This document shows, in pieces, positions 7,481 to 16,663 of a stretch of 64,000 bases of DNA. Position 1 is the stretch's first letter; the number at the start of each line of letters is the position of its first letter. Origin of the DNA: Sulfurovum sp. (GTDB taxonomy: Bacteria; Campylobacterota; Campylobacteria; Campylobacterales; Sulfurovaceae); assembly GCA_002733215.1 (NCBI GenBank), contig NVUY01000010.1, forward strand, positions 30,724 to 94,723, written 5' to 3'. A program made the translations under genes and the position numbers. The notes under the pieces were generated by a model, which worked only from the letters and a program-made list of their open reading frames with translations, was not told the DNA's origin and ran no database searches.

Positions 7481-9391
7481 TTATTTGCTAGGTGTATACC
7501 AAATAGGTGAGGTATATGCACGTTCTTGTGTTTTAACTTTCACTTCTTTGGGTAAAGTAAGATTATATCGTACTGCATCATATGCTGTCCATCTTGGTGT
7601 TGGTATCTCTAGTACACGGATATAATAAAAAGTACTTTGTTTACTGTCAAAGTCTTTATCTTCATAATAACCATAAAGTGTCGCAGCACCAATAGTGTTT
7701 GTCCATGTTGGTACAGAAAGGTCTACCGTATCACCCACAGCAGGAAGTTTTCCATTGACTGAGAGTTTTCTATCTCCACCCCAAGCCACATTAATGACCT
7801 CTTCATGGGTTTCACCTTTTGTGTCTATCCAACCTTTTATGAGTTGTACTCTGTCAAGATTTGCCCCTTCAGGGTCTCTCATCGCAGCGATGATAAATGT
7901 CGGGTTCTGCCCTGCATTGTGAACACTAAGGTCACCACCCATTGGAACACCTTTGGCATACCCAACTGTTGCTAAGTCACGGTGTTTAAGATCTTCTTTT
8001 GTAAAGTCAAAACCTGCAAATACTCTCACACGAATACGTGGTCCAGTTGTGGCATACACTTCTTTTCGTTTCATCGCATCAAATATACCTGCACGTGTAT
8101 TGGCATCAGCCCAAACTGCGGTCACACCAGGAGAACTATACTGCCATGTATCAAAACCAAAATCAAGTTTTTTATTCTCTTTGGCTACTGTTATTTTTCC
8201 ATTTTTGCCTACAATTCTATGTCTGTTAGGTTCCATCCATGTAAAAGCACCAAAATAGTTATCATCCATTTGCGTAGCAAGTCCTGTATGGTGATCAGAT
8301 CCTGCAACAAAGCCAAACTTAAAAGGGTTGGTACCAAATTCCTTACCTAGTTTAAGACCATTTTTGAGAGATGAACGTGCATATTCATACTCTAACATTG
8401 CATCTGTTTTTTTCTCTGTTGCATCTAAATTACCATAATCAAACGTTTCATAGTCTGCAAATTCGTCTTTAGGAGAGAGTTTACTATGGGTCTCACCATC
8501 CCCTTTAGACTGCATAATTTCATAAAGTTTTTCCCATTTGGCTCTGGTTTTTATATAGTTTGAATCAAACTTTGCACCATTTTTAAAGTCATCTACAGTA
8601 TTAAACAACATCCCGTTAGAAAGGTCTCCATTATGAGGAATGGCAATGACTTGTCCCCCTGTAGTGTCTTCATAGGTTTGTAACCATTTCCATAAGTCTT
8701 CTGGGTTTGGACTTCCCATTGGGGGTGTCATAGTAAAAGGAAGAATGTTATAGGTACGCTCAGGACCATCTCTAAAAATAACATTTCTATGTAAGTTGTT
8801 TCCTTTGACGAGTGATGTCCATTCATAAGCAATCATAGTCGTAAATTTATGGGGTTCATTGTTCTCTTCTGCTGCATTGACAAGGTCTTGCCACGTGCGT
8901 TTATACCCTGCATTCCCAGGCTGGTAGTTGAGTGCAGTAGACAAAGTACCTTGAGAAAACCAACTTATGAGATCTTGTGATGCTTTTTTAGCTACATTTC
9001 CACCCTGGGCAAACCTATCATGTAGGTCTTTACCCTGTTTATCTGCCATGATTTCAGGTGTCCCTTTTAAGATGTCTGTAATGGCTCCCATACCATCTGT
9101 ATGTTCAGTAATACACATAAAATCTAAAGCTCGATTTCGTTTAATAGGTTGATTTGTATTGGATAGTATTTCATGACCTTTAGCAAAACGGTACAAATCA
9201 CGAGGAAGAAGTTTAGTACCTCCTCCTCCAGCATCTGCTGAAAGTGCAGAGTGAATGTGTTGTTCCCCAAAAAGAAGTTTTGTCGGGTATGCTCTGTCTG
9301 CATACGGTGAATACGTTTTTTTGCTTTCTTGGGCATAACTCATACTTGTGACTAAAAGTGCACAAAGTAATGGTGTTTGTAATAATTTCAT
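7481..9391 (-). CDS. Exported DUF3604 protein (PHP-like metal hydrolase fold), copy B
   Basis: A 636-residue protein with a signal peptide (MKLLQTPLLCALLVTSMSYA). Metal-ligand motifs like those of PHP phosphoesterases are visible: FGEQHIHSALSADA (H45, H47), CITEHTDG (about 95), and GSDHHTG near 360. The C-terminal part carries the long DUF3604 signature ending in a typical PTPRWTAYDAVRYN and SPIWYTP. A longer frame exists, but the ATG at 9391 is preceded by GAAGGAAA at good spacing and gives a clean signal peptide. That ATG shares one base with the stop of copy A (TAATG), indicating coupling. It is about 35-40% similar by eye to copy A, so the two are tandem paralogues. The substrate is unknown; hydrolysis of an ester in the periplasm is inferred from the fold and neighbours. 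Confidence 0.8.
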   Translation of the reverse strand: MKLLQTPLLCALLVTSMSYAQESKKTYSPYADRAYPTKLLFGEQHIHSALSADAGGGGTKLLPRDLYRFAKGHEILSNTNQPIKRNRALDFMCITEHTDGMGAITDILKGTPEIMADKQGKDLHDRFAQGGNVAKKASQDLISWFSQGTLSTALNYQPGNAGYKRTWQDLVNAAEENNEPHKFTTMIAYEWTSLVKGNNLHRNVIFRDGPERTYNILPFTMTPPMGSPNPEDLWKWLQTYEDTTGGQVIAIPHNGDLSNGMLFNTVDDFKNGAKFDSNYIKTRAKWEKLYEIMQSKGDGETHSKLSPKDEFADYETFDYGNLDATEKKTDAMLEYEYARSSLKNGLKLGKEFGTNPFKFGFVAGSDHHTGLATQMDDNYFGAFTWMEPNRHRIVGKNGKITVAKENKKLDFGFDTWQYSSPGVTAVWADANTRAGIFDAMKRKEVYATTGPRIRVRVFAGFDFTKEDLKHRDLATVGYAKGVPMGGDLSVHNAGQNPTFIIAAMRDPEGANLDRVQLIKGWIDTKGETHEEVINVAWGGDRKLSVNGKLPAVGDTVDLSVPTWTNTIGAATLYGYYEDKDFDSKQSTFYYIRVLEIPTPRWTAYDAVRYNLTLPKEVKVKTQERAYTSPIWYTPSK

Positions 9392-11280
9392 TAAATTTCC
9401 TTCTCTTTTGTAGGTGTAAACCAGATTGGTGAAGACCAAGCACGTTCTTGAATGGTTGCAGGAACTCTATCAAGCAAAGGCAAGTTATTTCTTACAGCAT
9501 CATAAGTACTCCATCTTGGTGTGGGTATTTGTATGACGCGTGCATAGTAGAGTGTAGGCAGTGTTGCATCAAACTCTGTGTCTGTAAACGAACCCATGAG
9601 CATAGGACTTCCTATTTCGTTGGTATATTTAGCAGTTTTGAGGTCTACTGTGTTTCCTACTTTTGGAAGATTTCCATTTTTATCCATTTTACGTTTGTCT
9701 GACCAGGCTACATTGATGATCTTTTCTTGTTGTTTACCATCTTTGTCTACCCAACCTTTGATGATTTGTATACGGTCAAGGTTGCCTTTGTCTACATCTT
9801 TTTGTGCCCAAACGGTAAATGTTGGTGCCTTTTTAAGTCCTACAATGGTTTGTCCCATCGCTACGCCATTTTTATAGCCATCTTCTATCATATTTTTAGC
9901 GTCATTTGGGTTTTTAGATAAAGTTTCTCCTGCAAAGAAACGTACTAGCATTCTAGGACCGGAAGTCACAAATGTTTCTCTATTGTACATAGCATCCCAA
10001 ATGTCTGCACGCGTATTTTTCTCTGCCCATACACCTGTAATAGAACCTATACTCTGATCTATAGCATCAAGCCATTCAGGTACTTGACCTTTACGTCTAA
10101 GTGCAACTGTACTGTCTGCTGCACCATGTCCACCTATAAAATTGTCTTCTGCAACATCTGCAGTTAAACCATTGTGGCTGTCTGTTCCACCGCTAAAGCC
10201 ATATTTGTACGGATTTACACCTAAAGAAGTGCTGTATTTAAGTCCTTCTATCACCCCATGTCTAACAAAGTTCTCTTTTTTTATCTCACGTTTTGAAAAT
10301 TTTGCTAGAGAATCTGCATTTTCAAAGTCTGCAAACTCATCGGCTGTCCAAAACTTTCTATGCACTTCAGAGTTTCCTTTGATTTGCATCATCTCAATGA
10401 GTCTTTCAAAATGGTTACGCGTTTGGGCATACTCTAACGTAATGGGTTTACCTGTAGAATCATTTTTGTTAAACATCATGCCTTTTGAAGCATTGGAGTT
10501 GTGAGGAATCGCAAAAAGTCTGCTACCTTTTTTTTCTTGTTCACTCATCCATCCCCAAAGCCCCTCTTCACGATTAAACTCTGCATACCCTACTGGACGT
10601 TCTGGTAAAACCATGTCACGGAAAAATACATTTCTGTGTAGGTTTCCACCTTTGGGTGCTCCCGACCACTCAAAAGCAGCAAGTGTTGTAAAAACTCCCG
10701 GTTCATAGTGTTCTCTTACAGCATCAACATTTACTTTCCATGCAGAGTTGATGCTCTCTACTCCTGTGAAAAAGTCTGTATGTTTAGGCGGTGCATCTCC
10801 ACGGTTTACTGAAATAACATACTTAATAAACCACTTGATTTGCTCTTCATACTTAGTGAGTGAACGTAACTCTTTCAGCACATCCTGGTCATACCCTTTT
10901 GCTTGGGCATGCATAGCAGTGTACATTTCACCAATATACTCAGAGTGGTCAGTTACGGCACAAAAGTCCAAAGGACGTTCAAGTTTATGTTTTTGACCAT
11001 TAATGAGCATCTCTTCCCCTTTAGCAAAACGTAAAGAGTCTGAAGGTGTCATCCGGTTACCTCCTATATATGCATCTAACGAGTAAGAGGTATGCATGTG
11101 GGTTTCACCAAAGTAAGCATTTTTAAGAGGGTTAGAGGGTGCATCTTTTTCAAGCTGTTTTATATGCTCTGCTTGTGCAGCATAAGAGCTGTCTTTGTTT
11201 TTTTCATTCTCTGCTAAAATCGGTGTAGCCAACACTAAAGTAGCAATAATAGAGTATTTTATGCGTAAAGATATGTTCAT
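9391..11280 (-). CDS. Exported DUF3604 protein (PHP-like metal hydrolase fold), copy A
   Basis: A 629-residue protein with a signal peptide ending near residue 23 (ATPILAEN). Metal-binding motifs: FGETHMHTSYSLDA (H61, H63), FCAVTDHSEY (D111, H112), and SGGTDSHNG near 370. The ending PTPRWSTYDAVRNN and SPIWFTP matches copy B, showing tandem duplication. It lies 101 bases after the sulfatase gene, and that gap carries a large hairpin that could set relative expression. The family is widespread and next to sulfatases in other marine bacteria as I recall, but its reaction is not established. A role in breaking sulfate or phosphate esters outside the cytoplasm is inference from context. Confidence 0.8.
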   Translation of the reverse strand: MNISLRIKYSIIATLVLATPILAENEKNKDSSYAAQAEHIKQLEKDAPSNPLKNAYFGETHMHTSYSLDAYIGGNRMTPSDSLRFAKGEEMLINGQKHKLERPLDFCAVTDHSEYIGEMYTAMHAQAKGYDQDVLKELRSLTKYEEQIKWFIKYVISVNRGDAPPKHTDFFTGVESINSAWKVNVDAVREHYEPGVFTTLAAFEWSGAPKGGNLHRNVFFRDMVLPERPVGYAEFNREEGLWGWMSEQEKKGSRLFAIPHNSNASKGMMFNKNDSTGKPITLEYAQTRNHFERLIEMMQIKGNSEVHRKFWTADEFADFENADSLAKFSKREIKKENFVRHGVIEGLKYSTSLGVNPYKYGFSGGTDSHNGLTADVAEDNFIGGHGAADSTVALRRKGQVPEWLDAIDQSIGSITGVWAEKNTRADIWDAMYNRETFVTSGPRMLVRFFAGETLSKNPNDAKNMIEDGYKNGVAMGQTIVGLKKAPTFTVWAQKDVDKGNLDRIQIIKGWVDKDGKQQEKIINVAWSDKRKMDKNGNLPKVGNTVDLKTAKYTNEIGSPMLMGSFTDTEFDATLPTLYYARVIQIPTPRWSTYDAVRNNLPLLDRVPATIQERAWSSPIWFTPTKEKEI

Positions 11281-11295
11281 AATTTTCCTTTTTTG

Positions 11296-11341
11296 TAAGA
11301 GCTTAGTTTAAAAAGTTGAGACCTTTTAAACTAAACTCTTA
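11296..11341 (-). promoter_or_regulatory. 18-bp hairpin inside the sulfatase/DUF3604 operon
   Basis: In the minus-strand transcript two 18-base arms pair completely (one U-G wobble) around a 10-base loop, and the 3' arm is followed by CAAAAAAGG rather than a U run. It sits between the sulfatase stop and the DUF3604 start. This suits an mRNA processing or stability element, or a partial attenuator, more than a full terminator. Confidence 0.6.
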
Positions 11342-11381
11342 TGACTCTCCTTGGCAAAGGAAAGCACATAAGAATGTTATC

Positions 11382-12923
11382 TTAATTGTTTGTTGGATGT
11401 GCAGAAATCATTTGGATAGCATCTCCTACCGTAAAACTTCCTGGCTTTTGTCTCGGAGGGAATTCTTTAAATGTTGCTAAGAATTTTCCTACCATCTCTT
11501 GTACAGGAAGTGCAATAAAAGCACGTCTATACCACCAATCATTGTACCCCATACCTTCCATACCACGCTCAGAAGGATCAGATTTCAAGTCAAAAAAGAT
11601 AGGTGCTCTAAGTTTTTCAAATGGTGTTCTCCAAACATCCATACCTGTTGCATTTTGAACCATAAAGTGAATTTTTGTACGTCCAAATCTAAGTGCCAAA
11701 AGGTCTCCATCATCAGAGAAGTAGAAAAATTCTTTTCTGGCTTCTTTCCCTGTACCAGTAAGTAGACCTGTTTGGTCGTATCCATCTAAATGTACTTTAA
11801 ATGTTTTGTTCCCATAGGTATGCCCTTTTAGAAGTTCTTGTTTTACATTTTTGTTTCCAGCAATTCCCACAAGTGTTGGGAACCAGTCTTCCCCTGCAAA
11901 TACATGGTTAATCACTGTACCCGGCTTGATATTATTTGGCCATCTAACAAGTGCAGGTACTCTCCATCCACCTTCCCAGTTTGTATTTTTTTCGCCTCTG
12001 AATGGTGTAGAACCAGCATCTGGCCAGAGACACACCATTGGGCCATTATCGGACAGATACATCACTATGGTATTTTCTGTTAACTTCTCATCATCTAAGA
12101 AATCAAGTAGTTTACCTATGAGTGCATCATGTTCCATCATGCCATCTGCATATGCACCCAGTACTGGGTAGATACCCTTTGGATTGTTTCTGTTTTCTTT
12201 TTTTACATGGGTAAAGTTATGCATACGCGTAGGGTTAAACCAAACAAACCAAGGTTTCTTCGCTGCTTTTTGTCTGCTTATAAAGTCTTTGGTTTTAGCC
12301 AACACTTCTTCATCGATGGTTTCCATTCTTTTTTTATTGAGGGGTCCCGTGTCCTCTATTTTCCCATCTGCTGTTGAAGAGATGACACCTCTTGGTCCAT
12401 ACTTTTTTAAAAATTTAGGATTTGTCGGATAGTCTTCATTTTCTGGCTCTTCTTCTGAGTTTAAATGGTATAGGTTTCCATAAAACTCATCAAAACCATG
12501 GTTGGTAGGTAACATGTCATCTCTGTCACCTAAATGGTTTTTACCAAACTGACCTGTAGCATATCCAAGAGGTTTGAGCATCTCAGCAATGGTTGGGTCT
12601 TCTTTTTTTATCCCTTGTGGTGCACCAGGAAAACCTACTTTTGAAAGTCCCGTCCTAAAAGGAACCTGACCCAAAATAAACGCTGATCTTCCTGCTGTAC
12701 AAGACTGCTGTCCATAGTAGTCAGTCATAAGTGCACCCTCTTTTGCAATACGGTCAATGTTTGGTGTCTGATAGCCTACAATCCCTTGTCCGTAAGCACT
12801 TACGTTATTGATACCGATATCATCTGCCATAATTACCAAAATGTTTGGTTTATCTACTGCTTGTAACCACAGAGATGTCATAGCGACCATACCCGTAAAG
12901 AGTATTTTTTTAGATAGTGTCAT
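11382..12923 (-). CDS. Exported arylsulfatase (type I sulfatase), Cys-type
   Basis: A 513-residue protein with a signal peptide (about 1-22). The alkaline-phosphatase-like sulfatase core starts at PNILVIMADDIG (metal-binding D34, D35). The activation motif is SCTAGRSAFILG, with C75 in a C-x-A-x-R context, the cysteine that must be converted to formylglycine. A second metal site appears as YLSDNGP near residue 300. It would hydrolyse sulfate (or possibly phosphate/phosphonate) monoesters outside the cytoplasm. It is the second gene of the operon, after an outer-membrane barrel protein. The nearby SUMF1-fold protein lacks the FGE cysteines, so the maturing enzyme must lie elsewhere. Substrate is unknown. 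Confidence 0.85.
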   Translation of the reverse strand: MTLSKKILFTGMVAMTSLWLQAVDKPNILVIMADDIGINNVSAYGQGIVGYQTPNIDRIAKEGALMTDYYGQQSCTAGRSAFILGQVPFRTGLSKVGFPGAPQGIKKEDPTIAEMLKPLGYATGQFGKNHLGDRDDMLPTNHGFDEFYGNLYHLNSEEEPENEDYPTNPKFLKKYGPRGVISSTADGKIEDTGPLNKKRMETIDEEVLAKTKDFISRQKAAKKPWFVWFNPTRMHNFTHVKKENRNNPKGIYPVLGAYADGMMEHDALIGKLLDFLDDEKLTENTIVMYLSDNGPMVCLWPDAGSTPFRGEKNTNWEGGWRVPALVRWPNNIKPGTVINHVFAGEDWFPTLVGIAGNKNVKQELLKGHTYGNKTFKVHLDGYDQTGLLTGTGKEARKEFFYFSDDGDLLALRFGRTKIHFMVQNATGMDVWRTPFEKLRAPIFFDLKSDPSERGMEGMGYNDWWYRRAFIALPVQEMVGKFLATFKEFPPRQKPGSFTVGDAIQMISAHPTNN

Positions 12924-12971
12924 CTTAGTTCCTTGTTTAAAGTTAAAGTAAATATATTTTTCAATATACGA

Positions 12972-13778
12972 TTAAAATGTTGGAAATAAAAACTTGGCAG
13001 TAAATGTCAAAGAATTTTTAGGTGTTGGAGCAAAAATTCCGTTACCTATGTTTACTTTATCTGCAAAATTATGTGCGTATTGTAAAGAGAACATCACAGG
13101 TAGTTTTCCAAACCTATGAAGTTTCCCTACTTGTAAAGCAATGGGTAAAGAAACCCATTGTGTAGACTCCCAGTCATACATGTACTGTATGTCTCCCGTA
13201 CCGATGTTCCATCCTCCACCCAAAGAGTAGTTTACTATAGGTTGAAAAGAACTTATTTTAGTATGAGGACGTACATCATCCCCTGCTATACGAAAGAGAT
13301 TTTGGTTAAAGAGTCCTAGGTTTAGACCTTTGGTGATGGTATTGTTTACAAAACCAAAGGCAGGGCCTAGACTCCATTGTTTGTTTCCCCCTTCTATGGG
13401 AATACCTGCAACTACACCTACACCAAAACGTCCCCAGGAAGCAGGAAACACTGTCATGTCAAACAGAGTCATATCTGCTAGACCGGTATCACCCGAAGGG
13501 CTGTCTGTTGCGTATGGCTGTGTGATTCTAGCTATGTGGTTGTACTCACCCCATTTGTAAGGATATGCTGCACGGAATGAAACACTATTTCCACTTTCAC
13601 CCTCTAAACTGTTATAATAATCAGACGTGTAATTGTCTATCAGCTGTACAGCCATAAGTGGGGCTGTGGGGTCATTTGCTTTTTGTGACAAGTCAGTTTC
13701 TGAATAGAGTGAAGATACACTTAATGCAAGAGCATACCCTAAAGATAACATAGTTTTTTTTATACTCATTTTTTTCAT
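12972..13778 (-). CDS. Outer-membrane beta-barrel protein (transporter-like)
   Basis: About 268 residues with a signal peptide (MKKMSIKKTMLSLGYALALSVSS) and alternating hydrophobic strands rich in Gly, Tyr, Trp and Phe, ending in a terminal Phe (KFLFPTF), as expected for an outer-membrane barrel. It resembles the 'transporter' barrels found with catabolic gene clusters (phenol-degradation MetA-like), though I cannot confirm the family. The ATG at 13778 is preferred over one five codons upstream, because AAAGAG lies 6 bases before it. It also puts the promoter motif 67 bases upstream, matching the 65 bases at the DUF2092 operon. First gene of the operon, so it likely admits the substrate of the sulfatase/DUF3604 enzymes. 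Confidence 0.65.
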   Translation of the reverse strand: MKKMSIKKTMLSLGYALALSVSSLYSETDLSQKANDPTAPLMAVQLIDNYTSDYYNSLEGESGNSVSFRAAYPYKWGEYNHIARITQPYATDSPSGDTGLADMTLFDMTVFPASWGRFGVGVVAGIPIEGGNKQWSLGPAFGFVNNTITKGLNLGLFNQNLFRIAGDDVRPHTKISSFQPIVNYSLGGGWNIGTGDIQYMYDWESTQWVSLPIALQVGKLHRFGKLPVMFSLQYAHNFADKVNIGNGIFAPTPKNSLTFTAKFLFPTF

Positions 13779-13817
13779 ATTAAACTCTTTCATTTTTATT
13801 CTTAATAACTTTTTTTA

Positions 13818-13861
13818 ATAATACCCAAAAACTATATCTAATGGGTATAGAAAAACTGCAA
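13818..13861 (-). promoter_or_regulatory. Putative activator-dependent promoter of the barrel/sulfatase/DUF3604 operon
   Basis: On the minus strand the 17-mer TTGCAGTTTTTCTATAC (13861-13845) is followed by exactly 21 bases and then TATTAT (13823-13818). The identical 17-mer stands exactly 21 bases upstream of TATATT in front of the DUF2092 operon at 18042. The motif ends over the -35 position, the place for a class II activator such as an AraC-type protein, whose gene lies directly upstream. Confidence 0.65.
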
Positions 13862-13882
13862 GATGTAAAGGTTTTGATGATT

Positions 13883-14830
13883 TTAAGACTGTCTTTGCAA
13901 CGTTAAAGAAGGAAGTTCTCCAAACATGTTTTTATAGGCAGCAGTAAAAGTGCTCATATTGTAAAAATTGTATCGTAATGCAACGCTGGAGATGTGTTCA
14001 GTACGTGGATCTGCTAAAATAAGTTCCTGTTTAATCGCATGCATACGAAGAGCTAAAAGGTATTTTTTAGGTGTGACTCCATATTGGGCTTTGAAAGAGT
14101 GATGCAGTGTACGTTCACTGATGCTAAGTTCTGTTGTTATGTGAGGAATAGAAATGGATTCTTCAATAGACTGGTGTAGCAAGTCTCGCACGTTTTTAAT
14201 GTGAAAAGTTTGTTTTCGCTTAGCATTTTCTTCCAAGTAAATATAAGAAAAAACATGATGAAGTATCTCAGATTCAATTTTAGGGTAGTATGTATCTATG
14301 GGCAAAGTGGTATGATCTTTCATCAAATAAGACATCCAGTTTTCAATACCCTTTACAAAGTGAGAGAAGGACTCAGGCTCAATGTAGAATTCTTTGTTTT
14401 TTGTATGGCTATTAAAATCTTCATTAAAATAACTGTAGTACGCTTTCGTGAAAAACCCTTCTTTAACCGAAAGTACAAAAGTTTCACTTTCACCCGTACA
14501 AAGAAAGTCAATTTCATCACCAGATCTTAAAATCTTGATTTGATGATGCACTGCTAGTTTGTTTTGAAATGAAATATCAGCCTTTGTCACTACAAAAGCA
14601 ATAAGTACAGTACCTTTTGGGAAATCTCCACGTAATAACACACCATGAGAATATGGTGTACGCATAAGCTGTATATGTGGCGTATGGGTCACAATCATTG
14701 AACCATAAAATGAACCTTTTTGTATCTGTATACGCTCAAGGCTCCAAGATCGTGCATAAAACTCCATCTCTTCTAGGTTAATATCTCTAAAGTCTATCTT
14801 CAGTCCAATGGGAAAAAGTATAGATGACAT
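13883..14830 (-). CDS. AraC-family transcriptional regulator
   Basis: A 315-residue protein. The last about 100 residues form the AraC/XylS double helix-turn-helix: ITTELSISERTLHHSFKAQ, GVTPKKYLLALRMHAIKQEL, then the second helix-turn-helix SSVALRYNFYNMSTFTAAYK and the closing FGELPS. The N-terminal about 200 residues are an unassigned ligand-sensing region. It is transcribed toward the barrel/sulfatase operon, with 105 bases between its stop and the barrel start. That gap holds one of two copies of a 17-bp motif also found before the DUF2092 operon; the natural inference is that this protein activates both. The ligand is unknown. Confidence 0.88.
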   Translation of the reverse strand: MSSILFPIGLKIDFRDINLEEMEFYARSWSLERIQIQKGSFYGSMIVTHTPHIQLMRTPYSHGVLLRGDFPKGTVLIAFVVTKADISFQNKLAVHHQIKILRSGDEIDFLCTGESETFVLSVKEGFFTKAYYSYFNEDFNSHTKNKEFYIEPESFSHFVKGIENWMSYLMKDHTTLPIDTYYPKIESEILHHVFSYIYLEENAKRKQTFHIKNVRDLLHQSIEESISIPHITTELSISERTLHHSFKAQYGVTPKKYLLALRMHAIKQELILADPRTEHISSVALRYNFYNMSTFTAAYKNMFGELPSLTLQRQS

Positions 14831-15148
14831 AAAGGCTCTCCCATATCTTATTCATTCATTATAGGGAAAGTAGCTTATAGCAATAGCTTTGCTGATTGCA
14901 TGGTCTATTTTGTACCCATGTAATTAACAGTATAAAGACGATGAGTTTTAGATTTTGAATAGTGGAATAGAAGAAATGCACTCCTAAACTAAGTTTAGAA
15001 GTGTAAAAATGTATCGTTTTGTATTAAAGTACTGAGCTAATAGCTAACTTTGCAGTTTCTTTTTTTGCGCTTGCATCAGGTATTGAAGCTTTAGAAGCAG
15101 TGACTGCTCCAAGAGCACCTGCTTTAATTTTTTGTACTTATTTCATTA
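14831..15148. other. Non-coding gap between AraC gene and mscS-like gene, with a gene-tail remnant
   Basis: No complete gene is seen. On the minus strand 15137-15024 is open for 37 codons without a start codon and reads like the C-terminus of a protein (VQKIKAGALGAVTASKAS, then an Ala/Lys-rich end and TAA). It begins right behind the mscS stop and a further stop. It may be the tail of a lost gene. The rest presumably carries the promoter of the AraC gene; no clear boxes were identified. Confidence 0.4.
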
Positions 15149-16630
15149 CTAATCGTCATCAACACTCATATCTTTTGTATCTACAGTATCTTTTGATTTT
15201 TTAGTGTAAGTTTCTTTACTATGCTCGTCTGCCGCTTTCTCTGTCTGTGTATTTTGCCCAATAACATGTATGTCACTCTGAGGATAAGGGATAGAGATAC
15301 CTTCTTCATCAAAGCGTTCTTTGACTGTACGGGTTACTTCCCAGAAGACAGTCCAATAATCAGCTGTTTTAACCCATGGACGGCATATGAAGTTCACCGA
15401 TGAATCTGCCAATTCACTTACCTTGATGGTAGGTGCAGGGTCTTTGAGTACCAGTGGATGTTCTGAGAGGATCTGCTCCATCACCTTCTCTGCCTGTTCA
15501 ATGTTATCATCATAACCGATACCAAAGACCAGATCTACACGTCGTGTATCACTATGTGTTACATTGGTAATGATATCACCCCAGATTGAGTTGTTTGGAA
15601 TAATCATCATTCTGTTATCTGCTGTGACAATGCTTGTCGATACTAATGTCATTGACTCAACAGTACCTATGATACCTGCAACATCCACAACATCACCTAT
15701 GTCATAAGGACGGTAGAACATGATCATCAGTCCGCTGGCAAAGTTACTCAGTGTTCCCTGTAGTGCAAATGCAACCACAAAACCTGCGGCACCTACCATT
15801 GCCATGATCGGTGCTACATTGATATCCATTGCCGCGAGTGCGACCAAAAGTCCGATGAACATCACCACTTTATGGATACTGTTGGAAATAAATTCATTGA
15901 GAAGCTGTGAACTGTTTTTTGTGTTTTGCAATGCCTTTTTTGCTCCTCTACTCAATAAGCTAGAGATGAACATAGCAAGAAAAAGGATAGCAAGAAATTT
16001 AAGAATATTTATCAACCAGTAGATACCGCCATCCTCAGACATGATCCATCCAGAGACAGTTGTCCACGCAGAATGGGCATCCGTCACTTCTAAAGAGATA
16101 CCGCTAACGGTATCTATATAGCGGCGGTATGGCAGTACCTTTTCAAGCTCTTTACCTGTTTCATCTGTACCGATCTTTTCGTTGATATTTTCCAGCACGG
16201 TATCAAGACGATCCACCATTATCTTTCTTTCGGAACGTAGCTTTATCTGTTCTTCAAGGATAGCAGATTTCTCTTCATTTGCTACAGTGAGCTTCTGCTG
16301 AACTCCCTCTCTCTCCTCGGCTGCTGTCTCGTTATTGTCCAATGCTTTCATAGCATCGATTTCAACATTTTTTTCTCTCACTAAAATTTTAGTATCATAG
16401 ACTTTTTTAGCAGATACTTTTAGTAGTTCTAACCATCCGTCAGCTTCGACAAATAGTTCATCACTGGACATATGTCTGACCATCAGATTAAGTATTTCAG
16501 GTGAAACATCCGCATCTGCTGTCGTAACAGCTGTAGGTTTTACAGGTGTTTCCTCAGCATAAACAGCTGTGGTTGATGTCAATGCCAAAGTTAACATTAA
16601 CCCTGAAAGTATTTTTTTAAAATTCGTCAT
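15149..16630 (-). CDS. MscS-family mechanosensitive channel with periplasmic coiled-coil N-terminus
   Basis: A 493-residue protein with signal peptide (1-25), a charged periplasmic region rich in heptad-like Glu/Lys (about 40-170), then three or more membrane helices and the MscS core: pore-lining helix (about 265-300, AMVGAAGFVVAFALQGTLSN), beta domain RPYDIGDVVDVAGIIGTVESM and IPNNSIWGDIITNVTHSDTRRVDL, and a C-terminal alpha/beta domain. A hydrophilic tail of about 45 residues ends in DDD. Such channels release solutes on osmotic downshock. It is the third gene of an operon with a DUF2092 protein and an Asn/Arg-rich protein, which hints at an envelope-stress role; the gaps are 33 and 14 bases. 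Confidence 0.88.
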   Translation of the reverse strand: MTNFKKILSGLMLTLALTSTTAVYAEETPVKPTAVTTADADVSPEILNLMVRHMSSDELFVEADGWLELLKVSAKKVYDTKILVREKNVEIDAMKALDNNETAAEEREGVQQKLTVANEEKSAILEEQIKLRSERKIMVDRLDTVLENINEKIGTDETGKELEKVLPYRRYIDTVSGISLEVTDAHSAWTTVSGWIMSEDGGIYWLINILKFLAILFLAMFISSLLSRGAKKALQNTKNSSQLLNEFISNSIHKVVMFIGLLVALAAMDINVAPIMAMVGAAGFVVAFALQGTLSNFASGLMIMFYRPYDIGDVVDVAGIIGTVESMTLVSTSIVTADNRMMIIPNNSIWGDIITNVTHSDTRRVDLVFGIGYDDNIEQAEKVMEQILSEHPLVLKDPAPTIKVSELADSSVNFICRPWVKTADYWTVFWEVTRTVKERFDEEGISIPYPQSDIHVIGQNTQTEKAADEHSKETYTKKSKDTVDTKDMSVDDD

Positions 16631-16663
16631 TTTTCTCTCTTTTTATTTTATATTTTCTACAGA

